Translations under genes and position numbers: made by a program
Notes under the pieces: generated by a model
What the model was told of the DNA's origin: nothing
What the model saw: only the letters and a program-made list of their open reading frames with translations
Databases searched by the model: none
Assembly: GCA_001579985.1 (NCBI GenBank)
Contig: LRSR01006735.1
Span: 1-40,262, forward strand
Direction of reading: 5' to 3'
From: Hypsibius dujardini
Lineage: Eukaryota; Tardigrada; Eutardigrada; Parachela; Hypsibiidae
DNA: 40,262 nucleotides
Part shown: one piece after another, positions 20,068 to 30,966 of the stretch
Layout of the letters: each line of letters begins with the position of its first letter
How positions within the stretch are numbered: the stretch's first letter is position 1

Positions 20068-23000
20068 CGAGTTATGGAACAAGGTTTATAGACATTTCCA
20101 GCGGCCAGTTTTGGCACATACGCAACAAACTTTGGCTCCGTTTTTAAATAATTTCTGACTAAAACAAAAAGTTATGGAGTTATGGAGTTATGTGCTGATG
20201 CCTCACACACGGGATGAGGTTTGGAGTTATGGAGTTATTGGAGTTATACTTTATATCTATACTCATACCTATGACTATTTATCTCTACCTATCCCTACTT
20301 CCGTTATATTTATACTTTATACTTATACTTATGCCTATTACTAGTTAGCCCCCATCTATCTACAATGCCCATATACGTATACTGTGCACTTATACCTCTG
20401 GTTGCGACTAGTTATCCCTTACCTATCCACATTTCCCATATATCTATACCTATGACTAGTCAGTCCCAACCTATCCCTCCCGAACAACACTATCCGAACT
20501 ACGGTTACAATCGATAATGGTTACATTTACTGACTTAAATACCATCCCATAGCAGCTTGTAACAAAAAATTACCATGCATGACATCAATTTTATTGAGAC
20601 TTGTTTTTCAGAGTAATTTAAAAATTCTGGAAATAGAGAAAATCTTGTCTATTTCAATAGTTTTGTTTAGCAGTTTAAAGATATTTGTAATATTGGTAAA
20701 GGACGAGTACATTGCAAATTGACCACTGGTCAGTCGTTTTGATAGTCAAAGTATCCTCCTCAGTGTGAACTTGCTCTGCCTCAAGTGAAAAGAGCGACGG
20801 TTCAGTTCCCTGATGTGTATTTTTTCTCACCCCTAAAGACCAGTTGGTCCTGCCATGATACTTTGTTATTTTTTTAATCAAGGAGGGAGTTTTTTTGGCA
20901 AGACTGACCATTCTTCAATCGAGTGCGGCTCAGTTCATAATATTAACTGTGTTTGCATCTAATTTTGAAATGCAACTATGGATTCATTTTGGTATGGACA
21001 AAAGAAAAGACCGCCAAATTGCAACGTACTGTAGTACCGTTTTGAGAACCATCCAGGGTTTCAATTAAGGTCCAAATTATCGTCATTTTTGTCGCCAGGA
21101 TTTCCCAATGCCCTTATACTTATACTTTATAATTATACTTATGCCCATGACTAGTTAGCCCACACCTATCCCCCCTTACTTTATTCTTATACTTTATACT
21201 TACACGTAAGCATATTATTAGTTAGTTAGCCCCACCTACCCCCCTTCCGTGACTATTGCACCCTACAGTTAAATCGGAAGTGGTTCCAAACGCACTCTAA
21301 ATTTTTCATACTACAACTAATTAATCAGTGATTAGAATTTGCCCACAGCCTTTTACTTTCATTTTTTACGTCAACGAGTTTATTCTAGGTTTTAAATTTC
21401 TTTTTCTGTATCCATTCTCCATTTAATGTTTTCAAATCTCCCAATTCCTCTATCTTTCACCGACTAAAAACTTCCATGCAAAATGTTTGCGGATAAGATT
21501 TTTCTTTCTTGTGAAAACTGCTGGAAAAAATTGCCCTCTGCGCCAACTCGGTAACCAAAAAAATCGTTCGATATGTTATATTTTTTTAAACGCTTAAAGA
21601 TAGAGCAATGCTTTCTCATAATTATCAGCTGGATAACTCGTTTTCGACGATTTGTCATCGAACATCGGTTACACTCGATCTTTGAACAAGTGGAAAAGAG
21701 TGTAACTGGCTGGTTTCTATAAAATTTACGCCATATCATGATTTTACATTGGGGTCTCGGGGTTGAAATCACATCTGCCGTTTCAAAAAAATAAGGAAGC
21801 ATACTTCCTTCGTCACTTGGTGTAATTGGCGCGGGCTTGATTGATTAATTCAGTAGCAACGTTACCGAAATTCACTTTTTTAATCAAACCAATATTTTTC
21901 AGAACGAAAACTCATTTTTTTAAATTTACTAAAGGGTTTCTGCAAAGTATAAAAACAGATTCATTTTTTTGAGCAAGAGGAACATCGTTTTAGGGCAAAA
22001 GCTGGCTAACACATTGCGTGGTAAGTGAATTTGTCCAATATTTTATGCTGTCCAGCTATTGAATAATCAATCAATTAATGTATCCACCATCTGCTCTGTT
22101 TTCTGAATCATTTTAGTCAAGGTGTTTTGGTTAATCAGGAAAAATCTGTTTATTTTTTAGGTTTGGCTGAAGGCTTTTAGTAAATCTAGAAAATCATTTA
22201 TGTTCTGAAAAATATTGGTTGGAATAAAAAAAATTGAAACTTCGGTGAGGTTGTTACGGAATCAATCAAGCCCGGGCCCAACTGACGACGGAAGTATTTT
22301 GCTTCTTTATTTTTTTCTGAAACAGATGTGATTTCAACTCCGAAAGCACAATATAGAATCATTTTATATGAACAGGTATTTGTGAAAAAAAAAAAACATG
22401 CTAGTCGGGAAGAAAAATCTCCGTTCTTTCCCAAGTTAGTGAAGATTTGCTCCCGCCTCGTTTATAGATAGCTTTACTGTTTTCATTTCGGCGGGCATAA
22501 CATTTGGCACGCTTTGCTGCACCGCAAACTGTTGAACTGTTCTTATTAACTCAAATTTTATAATTATACCTTAAATATAGACATGTATAATATATTATAT
22601 ATATATATTTATAAATATAAATAAATCTATTTTTAAAATATGCGTTTTGGTTTCTTCGTTAGTTTGTGAAAACACAATCTTTCTAATCATGGTTCCACCT
22701 CTCAGATTCAGCTGCGTCAACAGTAGCATGGATGCATACTGGACAGACAGACAGACAAAAAGACAGACAAACATACAAACAGGCAGCAGTTAGACATTAA
22801 CCCTTTCCCAAAACGGACTTTCAGCCTAGGATACGGTCTTCTGGTCCTCTGCTATTGACCTTGATTAATTATCTCACTGTATATATACTAATACACTTAT
22901 ATAATATATAAGTATAGCTATATTAATATAGATATATGTGTATAAGTACTGTATATAGAAATAAATATAAGTATAAGTATAGATATAAAAGTATGTAGAC

Positions 23001-23171
23001 ATAGGTATATAGGAGCATATATGCTATATGTAAGTGTATGTATAATAACTCCAATAACTCCAACCTACTGCAGTGTAGTGTCACAAATCTCCGTAACGCA
23101 TCAGCTCCATAACTCCAACTCCATGCCACTTGTCGTGATCGCCGTCTGAAAAGTTCTTGTTCCAAAACTCG
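20068..23171. mobile_element. 3.1-kb element with long degenerate terminal inverted repeats
   Basis: The left end CGAGTTATGGAACAAG matches the right end read on the other strand, CGAGTTTTGGAACAAG. Further in, both ends carry GTTATGGAG...GCTGATGC and TTGGAGTTATTGGAGTTAT, then TATACTTATAC-type tandem repeats (20240-20480 and 22885-23045), so inverted similarity spans roughly 180 bases plus low-complexity DNA. Cassette homology stops at about 20057 and resumes at about 23172, bracketing it. The interior has two opposed copies of dispersed repeat D and only short unrecognised ORFs (minus 20675-20911 and 21464-21802). No transposase recognised; boundaries are good to a few bases. Confidence 0.6.
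22739..22795 (+). repeat. CAGA microsatellite
   Basis: GGACAGACAGACAGACAAAA followed by further CAGAC/CAAAC units inside the 3.1-kb element. Confidence 0.85.
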
Positions 23172-24582
23172 CCACAAGTGATTTAACCCATTGTACCCTG
23201 GCCGGTGTTGGGCACGCCAATTAACATACCGTGTCAGCCAACGCCAGGTCATCGCCGCTTCTATGCCTCTGCGTTCCATCGCGCACCTCATGACATCGTC
23301 CCAATCGGCCGGCGGACTCGTGAGCTTCCTGGCGAACCGTAAGATAAAGTGCTCTGCAAGCGGCAAATTACACACCCCTCCTCGTCGCCCAACGTCGTCC
23401 GCCAGCTCCCACATCTCCTCTCCAGACACGGTGAAATTGTGCTGCTTGTCGGTCCTCATTTGCATGAATGATTTGAAGTCAAAATCGAAAAAGGTTGAAA
23501 ACTCGGCCACCGCCGAGCAGCGCAGAAAGGAATATTCCGGACACGGCATCAGTTGGTCACAGCCCCGAATTAATTGTAAAGAAGTCAAATAAAACCCGGC
23601 AAATGTGACGTTCTTGATGGTGGCCCTACGGTCAGCACAGACCTCTGCATGGATGGCCGCGAAACTGCATATTAATAACGGCGGAAGGCTGAGTAGAAGT
23701 TACCCGCATCGTAAATGCCATGCTCTTTGTGAGGATTGGGGCTCAGGAAGATGATCTTATTTGTGGCGGATGTGATGAGTGGGTTTATAGAGGATATCTT
23801 CTTGGCCATCATCAGCCTACAGTCACGACATGAAACTGCATTTATGGTTCATGCCAGAGGCAGAGATGCTTGTTCCGGTCTTGGTGGAGGTCTTCCACGG
23901 CGATGCACATTTGACGGCGCAGAATTGACGACATGATGATGGCATTCCAGCGCCGGCAAACCCTACGCCACAAGAAAATGAGATTTAGGTATCTTGAATT
24001 GCTTACTGTAGAAACCTACAATTTCGGGCCAAAACTAGCATCTTTATTTATATTTTGAAAACTTGGCAAGTCAAATTTTGATTTCTTTTCAATTCAAAAA
24101 TCGCTGTTACTTACGTATAATTGAAAGATATGATACTCGATTTAAAAAACTGGCAAGTCAAAGTTGGATTTATTTTCAAGTCAAAAATTGGTGCTTTTTT
24201 CATGCAATTAAAAGATATTAGAAATGGGTCGAAACGCGGATACTGATTTTAGATAATGAACCCTTATATAACTATTTCAATTTAAAATCATAAATGAATG
24301 AATATTCAGAATAAAAACAGTTGCTATACTAAAAAGTATGACCGTAAACATTATAGGATTTAATGCGAAGTTGTAAGAAAGTTCTGAGGATCAATCGAAA
24401 ATCAACCTGTTTTTTTTGTACGGAGGGGTACATTTTTTTTTAGTAAAACAAATCTACGTTCCAAAACAATTTTTCAAGAAGTAAAATTGCTATTCACAAG
24501 TACATCCAAATTGTACAAGTAAGAAGTACAAGTGGACGCCAATATTGCTGCGATTTTTATAGTTTTTGTAATAAACTTCACA

Positions 24583-24650
24583 TTAAACTTCAAAAACTTT
24601 ACTTAACAACTTCGCTTCACGGACTTCACAATTTCAGCATTTTTCGACCG
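24583..24650 (+). repeat. ACTTCAC-type short tandem repeat, copy 1
   Basis: Imperfect units of AACTTCACxTTAA/ACTTCACAA. The same block, followed by GACCGTGCCAAATTT, occurs in intron 1 of F-box copies 2 and 4 (30545-30640 and 37685-37805). Confidence 0.7.
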
Positions 24651-24743
24651 TGCCAAATTTTATTGAGGATCAAGTACTTCAGCCACTAGTGGCACCAACA
24701 GCATTTTTTATTTATTCTGTTGATTTTAAAAAAAGCCCCCTTA

Positions 24744-25343
24744 GGGGTCATTCAACAATTGCGTAAGCGCTCGATATTAGGCGGCCTTACCCCTACCTCC
24801 CCTCTGTAAGAGCTCGTCATGATTTTTTTTNNNNNNNNNNNNTTCGTACGCTTATGTCAGCGCCCTTGGACCCCCCTATGCGTCAAAATCTTAAATTCCA
24901 ACTTTAACAGCAAAATTTCAGCACCGATAATACTTAGTTATCCTCCGCATTTTCAAAATCAGAACGAAGAAAAGCGTCTAGATCGGTAATGATGGGAATT
25001 TTCGCATCTTCGTCTGAAATGGAAGATTTGCGATTCCAATGCGCTGGTGCAAAAGGCATCAAGTAGATGTAGCCCCCCAAGTGACGTACCTGTTTTTCTG
25101 GTGGAGCCATCGGAACCTCTTGTCAGTACTAGTATAATGCTCAAATGAAGGAAAGAATAATGGCATGCGGGTCTATAAAATGTTATTGAAATACACGTTT
25201 TTTCAAACTCTCAGAATCAAGGAAATTTTGAGAATTGTTGACGTAATCCAAGGACAGACCCCCACCCCCTATACGTAAGAGCTCGTCATCGATTGCTGAC
25301 ACGTACCCCCCTAAATTCGATGACATAATTGTTGAATGACCCC
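24744..25343. mobile_element. 600-bp inverted-repeat element with TTA target duplication (PIF/Harbinger-like)
   Basis: Ends are a perfect 17-bp inverted repeat, GGGGTCATTCAACAATT at 24744-24760 and its complement at 25327-25343. TTA lies at each side (24741-24743 and 25344-25346). A subterminal GTAAGAGCTCGTCAT occurs at 24806 and again at 25275. Three-base TWA duplications are typical of PIF/Harbinger. Internally the minus strand has a short open stretch (FAPAHWNRKSSISDEDAK...to a TAA near 24940) and, upstream, MAPPEKQ before a GTACGT donor-like site, possibly a captured or residual exon. It interrupts intron 1 of F-box copy 3. Confidence 0.75.
24831..24842. other. Assembly gap (12 N)
   Basis: Unresolved bases inside the left part of the TTA-flanked element, following a run of T. 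Confidence 1.
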
Positions 25344-25742
25344 TTACTAACCGCACTAGACAACTGGGTGTCAATATACAATACTGCTTAAAGTCGTAAA
25401 GGGCTCTGCCCAAGAGCCTCCAAGCTGTACAAGATGTCCTCCATCAAGTCGTCCGACAGCCCGTTTAATGAATTTAAGAAGCCATCTGTCGCCAAGTAGA
25501 AGGTGTCCTTGGTAAAGCGGATCTCAGGCGCCTCTGTTTGCTGCTAAGCTTTCTCCCGTCGTACTGCTCGTTACACAGTTGCCCATAATATATATATTAA
25601 ATAAATTTCCGCGATCCTGTAAGATCCGGGAAGTTAGTTACAACTGAAAAACAATTTCCGGTAAATCATAGGAGCTTCGAAGATATATTTTATTTATAAG
25701 AGTTATATCCGGTTATGCACGTGGCTTCCTAAACTAAACACG

Positions 25743-25976
25743 CTAATCTATCTGGAAGGTGTCCCACGACTGAGGGTTTTTCGTCGTGACGAGACCACAT
25801 AGTATTGTGGTAGGTCCATCGAAGTTATGTACTATCCGGTAGTGATAGCCGTTGTTTGACTGTAAGTTCACGATAGGGCGCGACGATTGAGTGCAAAAGA
25901 TCCACGAAGCAAAAAAAAAACCATTGCAAACTTCTACTCTGTGAACTGACCGCTGTTGACATTGATGGAAAGGCAT
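25743..25976 (-). pseudogene. 3' exon of an unrecognised minus-strand gene ending ...WDTFQID
   Basis: Open on the minus strand: VCNGFFFASWIFCTQSSRPI, then VNLQSNNGYHYRIVHNFDGP, then SWDTFQID and stop. A homologue at 38480-38715 has a frameshift and a stop; only the last residues remain near 17.6 and 31.3 kb. It lies upstream of the F-box gene on the same strand and is bounded upstream by a CAGA array, so the rest of the gene has been lost or lies beyond repeats. Whether this copy is expressed is unknown. Confidence 0.4.
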
Positions 25977-26120
25977 ACAGACAGACAGACATTCAGATGC
26001 TCAGACAGAGAGACAAACAAAAACACCGACAAACAGACAGGTAGACAAACAGAAACAGAGAAAGGGCAGACAAATAGACAGAGAATCATGAAGACAGACA
26101 CATAAAGAGAGATAGAGAGA
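25974..26120 (+). repeat. CAGA-rich tract
   Basis: CAGACAGACAGACATTCAGA and similar irregular units up to about 26120. The same tract follows the WDTFQID exon at 38710. Confidence 0.9.
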
Positions 26121-26430
26121 CAGATTTATCAATATTTAAAAGCACTTAATTATTTTATTTAAAATCACTAAATTTACTTTAAAATTCTTATACCTTGATA
26201 TTTCCTGTATAAGCTTTGTTCCTAAATAAACCTTCCTATTCTGTTTTACTTTACTTAATATTGTATGTTAATCCAAACACGTTATTTAAATAAAACTAAA
26301 ATCTGGTTGTTTTTGCTCGTTGTTCGCATCTGAAGTATACTTGTTTCTGAGTATTACAAAATAATTTAAACGTTACATAGACGTAAACGAAAGGTACTGC
26401 CATCGAGTTTTACATAAACTTATCGTCCCG
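26121..26430. other. AT-rich linker, duplicated
   Basis: No gene. Matches linkers at 12240-12470 and 18200-18430 (TAAATAAACCTxxxTATTCT, GTTCGCATCTGAAGTATA) and, at 26365-26450, the intron before the exon at 39.5 kb (AATTTAAACGTTACAT, ACTGCCATCGA, GTCTATTTATTCGTCAGTC). Confidence 0.6.
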
Positions 26431-26456
26431 TTGTGTCCTTTATGTCTATTTATTCG

Positions 26457-26481
26457 TCAGTCTGTCTGTCTGTCTGTCTGT

Positions 26482-26532
<51 letters not shown>
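26457..26532 (+). repeat. CTGT microsatellite
   Basis: About 17 CTGT units with one interruption (CTGTTTTGTCTG), continuing imperfectly to about 26650. It ends just before the splice acceptor of the VCRFWNYEL exon. Confidence 0.95.
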
Positions 26533-26533
<1 letters not shown>

Positions 26534-26671
26534 CCTATGTTTTTTGTCGATCGGTGTATTTGTCTGCCTGTTTGAATGCCTGTTTGTCTGTTTGTCTTAC
26601 TATGTTTTTGTCGGTCGGTCTGTTTGTCTGCCAGCATGTCTGTCTGCATCACTCTCTCACTTTCCCCCTAG

Positions 26672-27770
26672 AGTTTGCCGCTTCTGGAACTATGAATTAA
26701 CTAAGCCGGAGCTTTCCTGCACCGCCGTCTTCACTCTCCACAACTTCTCTGAGCTCAGCGGTAACGTTGTCTTCGAACTCAGCCAAGAAAAAATGGAGCT
26801 TCATTGCGTCTTTCCCCCAATGATAATCTGGAACCGATGCCCTCCGGTTTTACTCGACGTACAAATCGAGGTGTAAATTCTTGCTGCTTAAGGGCAAATT
26901 TTATTCTTCCTGGATAAAAAAACTTCTTCCGGTGCATCCGCAAGTGCAAATTTATCCACTCAATGCCTTTCGGGAAATAAATTCCTTCCGGCATAGGGCA
27001 ATCATACCCAACGTGTACATTTTTATACTTCGAATAAATTTTCGCACTTCGTTTTAAACCACAAAATGCAAACAAGAAGATTAAAAGTGAAAAACCGTAT
27101 AAAATCGAGTTGGACGGAACCTATTAGAATTTTTTTTGCTATTTCGGCAGTGCATGGCCATGACAAATTCAACAATTGTTTTTAAATAAACCTAAAGTAA
27201 ACATATAAATTAGCTATCCAATTTTACATTCCCTTCTTTGCCCCACCCATCCCCCACCTCCCTGTCTCCGGTACGGAGGGAGTCTGGAAGAAGTCCGTAG
27301 GCGAAAACACTGTGTAATCGTAGATTCGGCTTTATATACAGCGATCCGTAGCTCATACTGAAGCATTGAACAAGGATAGGCAATGCGAGTGATTCAGCGG
27401 ACTCACAGCGTGGATGCCTTTGTGGTTTTGATTCACTGAACAATGAACCTTAACTCAAACACTTTCGATCTGTCAGACAGCCTGCTTTTTGAATTACAAC
27501 GGCTGTTATTTTTCCCGTTTTATTTTCCTCATCCTTTTCCTTTCAGAATAAATATTTTCATTGGGGTTCGTTTGCCAGATTATTTTCAATGACAACCTGA
27601 TCCCGCACAAGAACAAGTACAAAACCGGTGGCCAAACTGCTGCGCAAGTTTGCCGATCGTTGTACCAACCTCACTCGCCTCCAGCTACGGGGCCTCCTAA
27701 TAGAGTTGGGCAACCAATAGGACCAGCTTTTCAAGAACACTACTTTCATCCAAGAACCCCTACTGCCAAA
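26672..27770 (+). pseudogene. F-box-like VCRFWNYEL exon, copy 2, split by a transposon
   Basis: Acceptor CCCCCTAG, then VCRFWNYELTKPELSCTAVF, then TLHNFSELSGNVVFELSQEK up to 26811, where the 752-bp element is inserted. Homology resumes at 27570 with QIIFNDNLIPHKNKYK, then in another frame KLLRKFADRCTNLTRLQLRG ending at LGNQ and TAG. The LLRKFADRCTNLTRLQL stretch looks like a leucine-rich-repeat segment of the kind often found after F-boxes. Frame breaks plus the insertion make this copy non-functional. Confidence 0.7.
26815..27566. mobile_element. 752-bp inverted-repeat element with TTC duplication
   Basis: Begins CCCCAATGATAAT and ends in the inverted form (CCCCAATGAAAAT on the other strand). 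TTC is duplicated at 26812-26814 and 27567-27569. Excising the element plus one TTC leaves a sequence aligning without gaps to the uninterrupted copy at 39.68 kb, which fixes the borders. A minus-strand ORF (stop at 26779 to ATG 27075; MFAFCGLKRSAKIYSKYKNV...) starts within it and runs out into the host exon; no transposase motif recognised. Three-base duplications fit PIF/Harbinger or CACTA-type elements, but the ends are not CACTA. Confidence 0.7.
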
Positions 27771-27951
27771 AACCTGGTTAAAAAGTCGAACTGCAGCAAA
27801 AAATCCGTAAGGGAAACCAAACCGAAACTTGAAAACGACCATACACATACTGTTTTATGCGTGTCAAAAGACCAGATGACAAAGCGACAAATCGGAAGGT
27901 CCGAATGCTGGAAGACGACCGACAGCTTTGCGGATAAATTTGTGAGGCGTT

Positions 27952-30900
27952 TCAAAAGCATATGTGCTTATCTATTGTTTCCCCATCGCGAACGGTCACA
28001 ATAGTCATAGTACCGTCGTCCAGGTTGTAATAGGCTTCACGGAAACTGCTCTTTTTGACAGGAGCATGCCAGCGAGGCAGACAACGTAATCCGCTGTAAA
28101 TGAAGGGCAGGAGATTCTGCCAGGCCATAGACGACAGAACCAGCTGATAACTCTCCCACGTGAATTCCTTGTCTGAGTAGATGAACCTATGAGAAGGCGG
28201 TGTTTATTTTGCTGGAACAGGAATATTCTAATGATTTCACAACCTGTTAAATTTTTTTAAATTGAACAAGAAATTGTCGCCGGTGAGCGTTATTTCTTTA
28301 AATCATGTTAGCGGAACAGGTTCTGAAGTAAAAAGTTTGGCCGCCATCTGAGACTGGCACTGATAATTAATCCCTGGTAAGCTAACGTGTCGAATCCCCT
28401 TAAATTACCACAAGTCAGTCATATTTAACTCGTTGTTCCCTGGCCGGTGTCAGACACGCCACTCGACATACCGTGTCAGCCAGCTCCAAGTCATCTCCGC
28501 TGTTCTGCCTTCGCGTTCCATTGCGTACCTCATGACATTGTCCCAACCGGCCGGCGGACTCGTGAATTTCTTGGCGAACCGTAAGATAAAGTGCTTTACA
28601 AGCGGCAACTCTACCCGCTCCATGGCCTCGTAATTTACCATATTTTGAAGCTCCTCTCCAGACACTGTGAAATCGTGCGGCTTGTCGGTCCTCACTTGTA
28701 TGAAGTCTGGGAAGCCACAATAATCGAAATCGATTCGAAACTCGGCCACCGCCGAGCAGCGCAGAAAGGAATATTCGGGACATGGCATCTCATCGTCTAA
28801 TTCCAGCACTGATTCTAAAGAACGCAGCTGAAACCCGGCGAATGTGACATTCTCGATGATTGCCCCACGGGCAGCACAGACTTTCTGGATGGATGGCCCC
28901 GAAACTGCAGAACAATCATTGTGGAAGGCTGAGTGTAAGATTTCAGCATTGCCAAGATGACGATAAGGCCTCATCCGGAAGATGACCCTATTTGTGGCGG
29001 TTGTGATGAGTGCACGGATGGAGGATATCCTGTTGGCCATCGTGGATTCACAGTAGTCGCATGATCTCTCCTCTAAGTGACACCAGTAAAACTCGTCCCA
29101 GTCTTGGTGGAGGTCTTCCATGGTGATGCACAGCTGGCGGCGCAGGAGTGGCGACGTGATGATGGTATTCCAGCGCCGACAAACCCTAGGCCGCAAGAAA
29201 ACAAAAGTATATATCTTGAAATGGCTTACTTTAAAGAGGCCTAAATTCAGGTCAAAATTAACATTATTATTTAGATTTCAAAAAATTGGCACGTCAAGGT
29301 TGGATTTCTTTTCAAGTAAAAAATTGGTGCTTTTTACATATAATTAAAGATATTAGAAATGGGTCGAAACGCAAAAACTGGTTTTAGGTGGAAAACACTC
29401 ATATTTTTATTTCAACTTGAAATCATAAAAGCAGAACACGATATTTTAAAAGCATATTTTTATTCAAAAGCTTATTTCAGTTTGCTAAGAATGGATTTCC
29501 TCCCTCCAAAAGACAAAAAAGCAAAGTATTTAAAGTTGTTTGCTATACCATGTTGGGTATTAAACACCGTCGTCTTCTCATTGAACAAGAAACGACACAT
29601 TTGAAATTTGATCAAGTGAGGCTAAAGGCTTACAACCCACCATGATCTTTTTAAATGCTACCATATACTCTTTTCGCATTGGGCTTTATCTGTTTTTGTT
29701 AGCACAATTGTTTTCCAAATGCATATATATGTTTCAGTTTTTGATGCGGTGTAGTTTATAGTTTGTTCCTTACTCGGCAAACCCCAAGTTGTAATGGGAT
29801 TTGGGTTAGAGGTTGTGTCTATAAAAAATGTTTTGTTAAGTGATATTTGTCAATATTCTCAACATCTCACAAATTGCAAATTGCAAGAATCTTTCGCGAT
29901 ACAATGTAAAAGTTGGGAAAACGTCTTTTTTAAAAAAACAATTTGTTGAGTGTCGATTAGGGGAAGAAAAAAGTGTCTTGTCTTGTTTAAAACTGATGTG
30001 AAATTTGTGAAATTTGTGAAATTAACAGAAATTTGAATTAGGTTTTACCCAAAAGCATTATCTTTTATTATCCAAATAAAAATCAGTATTTCAATATTCA
30101 AAATTAAATATGTCAATATTTATTTGATATTTCCGAATAAAAGATAATTAAACATTTTTTCATTGATCATGTTTTCTGATTGTGTAAGTTAAAACATAAC
30201 GTTATTCAGAAATGTATGAGTGACACAGAATAAAAGCAGGTATTGTACTAAAAAGCATGACCGTAAACATAATGTGATTTAATGCAAAGTTGTAAAAATG
30301 TGCTATGAGGATCAATTGAATATTAATCCCCGTTTATTTTGTAAGGAATGGTACATTTCTTTTTTAAACAAACATGAAAACAAAATTGCTATTGGCAAGC
30401 ACGTCCATATTTTACAATTACAAAATACAAGTGCACGCCTATGATGCTGCAATTTTTACAGTTTATTTTGTATTTCTGGTTTAGAATTTGTATTATTATA
30501 AATATAAAATGAGGCTTTGGGTAAAACTTATTTCAAAATTCTTTTTATTTCACGAACTTTAAAAACTTCACTTAACAAATTCGTTTCACAAACTTCACTT
30601 CACAACTTCACAGCGCTTTTTAGACCGTGCCAAATTTGATTGACGATCAAGTACTTTACCCACTTGTGGTATCAGCAACTTTTGTTTGTTTGTTCTATTG
30701 CATTTTTAAAAAAAAACTAACTGAGTAACCGCACTGGACAACTGGGTGTCAATATACAAAACTGCTTACAATCGTAAAGGGTTCTGCCTAAGAGCTCCCA
30801 AGCTGTACAAGATGTCCTCCATCAAATCGTCCGACAGCCCGTTCAATGAATTTAAGACGCCATCCGTCGCCAGGTAGAAAGTGTCCTTTGCAAAGCCGAT

Positions 30901-30966
30901 TTCGGGCGTCTCCATGTTTGCTGCTAAGTTTTGCCCCGTCGTACTGCTGGTTATTCTGCTTTCCAT
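27952..30966 (-). CDS. F-box domain protein, three exons, intact copy 2
   Basis: Same architecture as the gene at 14382-17270: exons 30966-30770, 29185-28472 and 28186-27952, GT/AG borders, phases 2 and 2, 381 codons plus stop. F-box halves LSDDLMEDILYSLGALRQ and VCRRWNTIITSPLLRRQL are joined by splicing. Exon 2 differs from copy 1 at about five of 714 positions (VEL for VKF, YRHLG for YHHLG, TTATN for TSATN). Exon 3 has no early ATG: it reads FIYSDKEFTWESYQLVLSSM, then AWQNLLPFIYSGLRCLPRWH, ending GETIDKHICF and stop, so it is easily missed in ORF lists. Exon 3 lacks the DLSAYWD segment of copy 1. Intron 2 is short (285 nt) and has no hAT insertion; intron 1 is 1,584 nt. Likely SCF adaptor; substrate unknown. 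Confidence 0.75.
29500..29640 (+). repeat. TATA-type dispersed repeat, copy in F-box gene 2 intron 1
   Basis: CTCCAAAAGACAAAAAAGCAAAGTATTTAAAG-type start, then ATTAAACACCGTCGTCTTCT and a GAGGCTAAAGGCTTACAA end. Here the TATATAAAGCC of the copies at 36.2 and 37.1 kb reads TATTTAAAGTT. Confidence 0.6.
30540..30640 (+). repeat. ACTTCAC-type short tandem repeat, copy 2
   Basis: CTTTAAAAACTTCACTTAAC followed by ACTTCACTTCACAACTTCAC, then the GACCGTGCCAAATTTGATTG flank shared with copies 1 and 3. Confidence 0.7.

Larger units (their letters stand above)
23230..25586 (-). pseudogene. F-box domain gene, copy 3, decayed
   Basis: Exon 1 (25586 to about 25392) keeps LNGLSDDLMEDILYSLEAL, but a two-base deletion near 25543 shifts the frame, and the splice donor is mutated: base 25391 is A where the other copies have C, so GTAAGC became TTAAGC on the coding strand. 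Exon 2 (23962-23230) keeps VCRRWNAIIMSSILRRQM, then hits TAA after LCLWHEP; the 3' half (PCPEYSFLRCSAVAEF, FTVSGEE, HFILRFARKLTSPPADWD) is open again. Exon 3 is absent: the 3.1-kb element sits directly downstream. Intron 1 contains the TTA-flanked transposon. Confidence 0.8.

Noticed and set aside
21464-21802. 112-residue minus-strand ORF in the 3.1-kb element
   Set aside because: It overlaps dispersed repeat D, its content is not protein-like and no homologue or motif is recognised.
26433-26876. Open frames rich in SVCLSVCL (also 12909-13286, 38754-39197, 39204-39626) and DRQTDRQT on the opposite strand
   Set aside because: They are translations of CTGT/CAGA microsatellites, which have no stop codons in these frames. 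Only the part after the VCRFWNY acceptor is homologous between copies as protein.
27210-27443. Minus-strand 77-residue ORF in the 752-bp element
   Set aside because: No motif, no second copy in the window and biased composition; not enough to call a gene.
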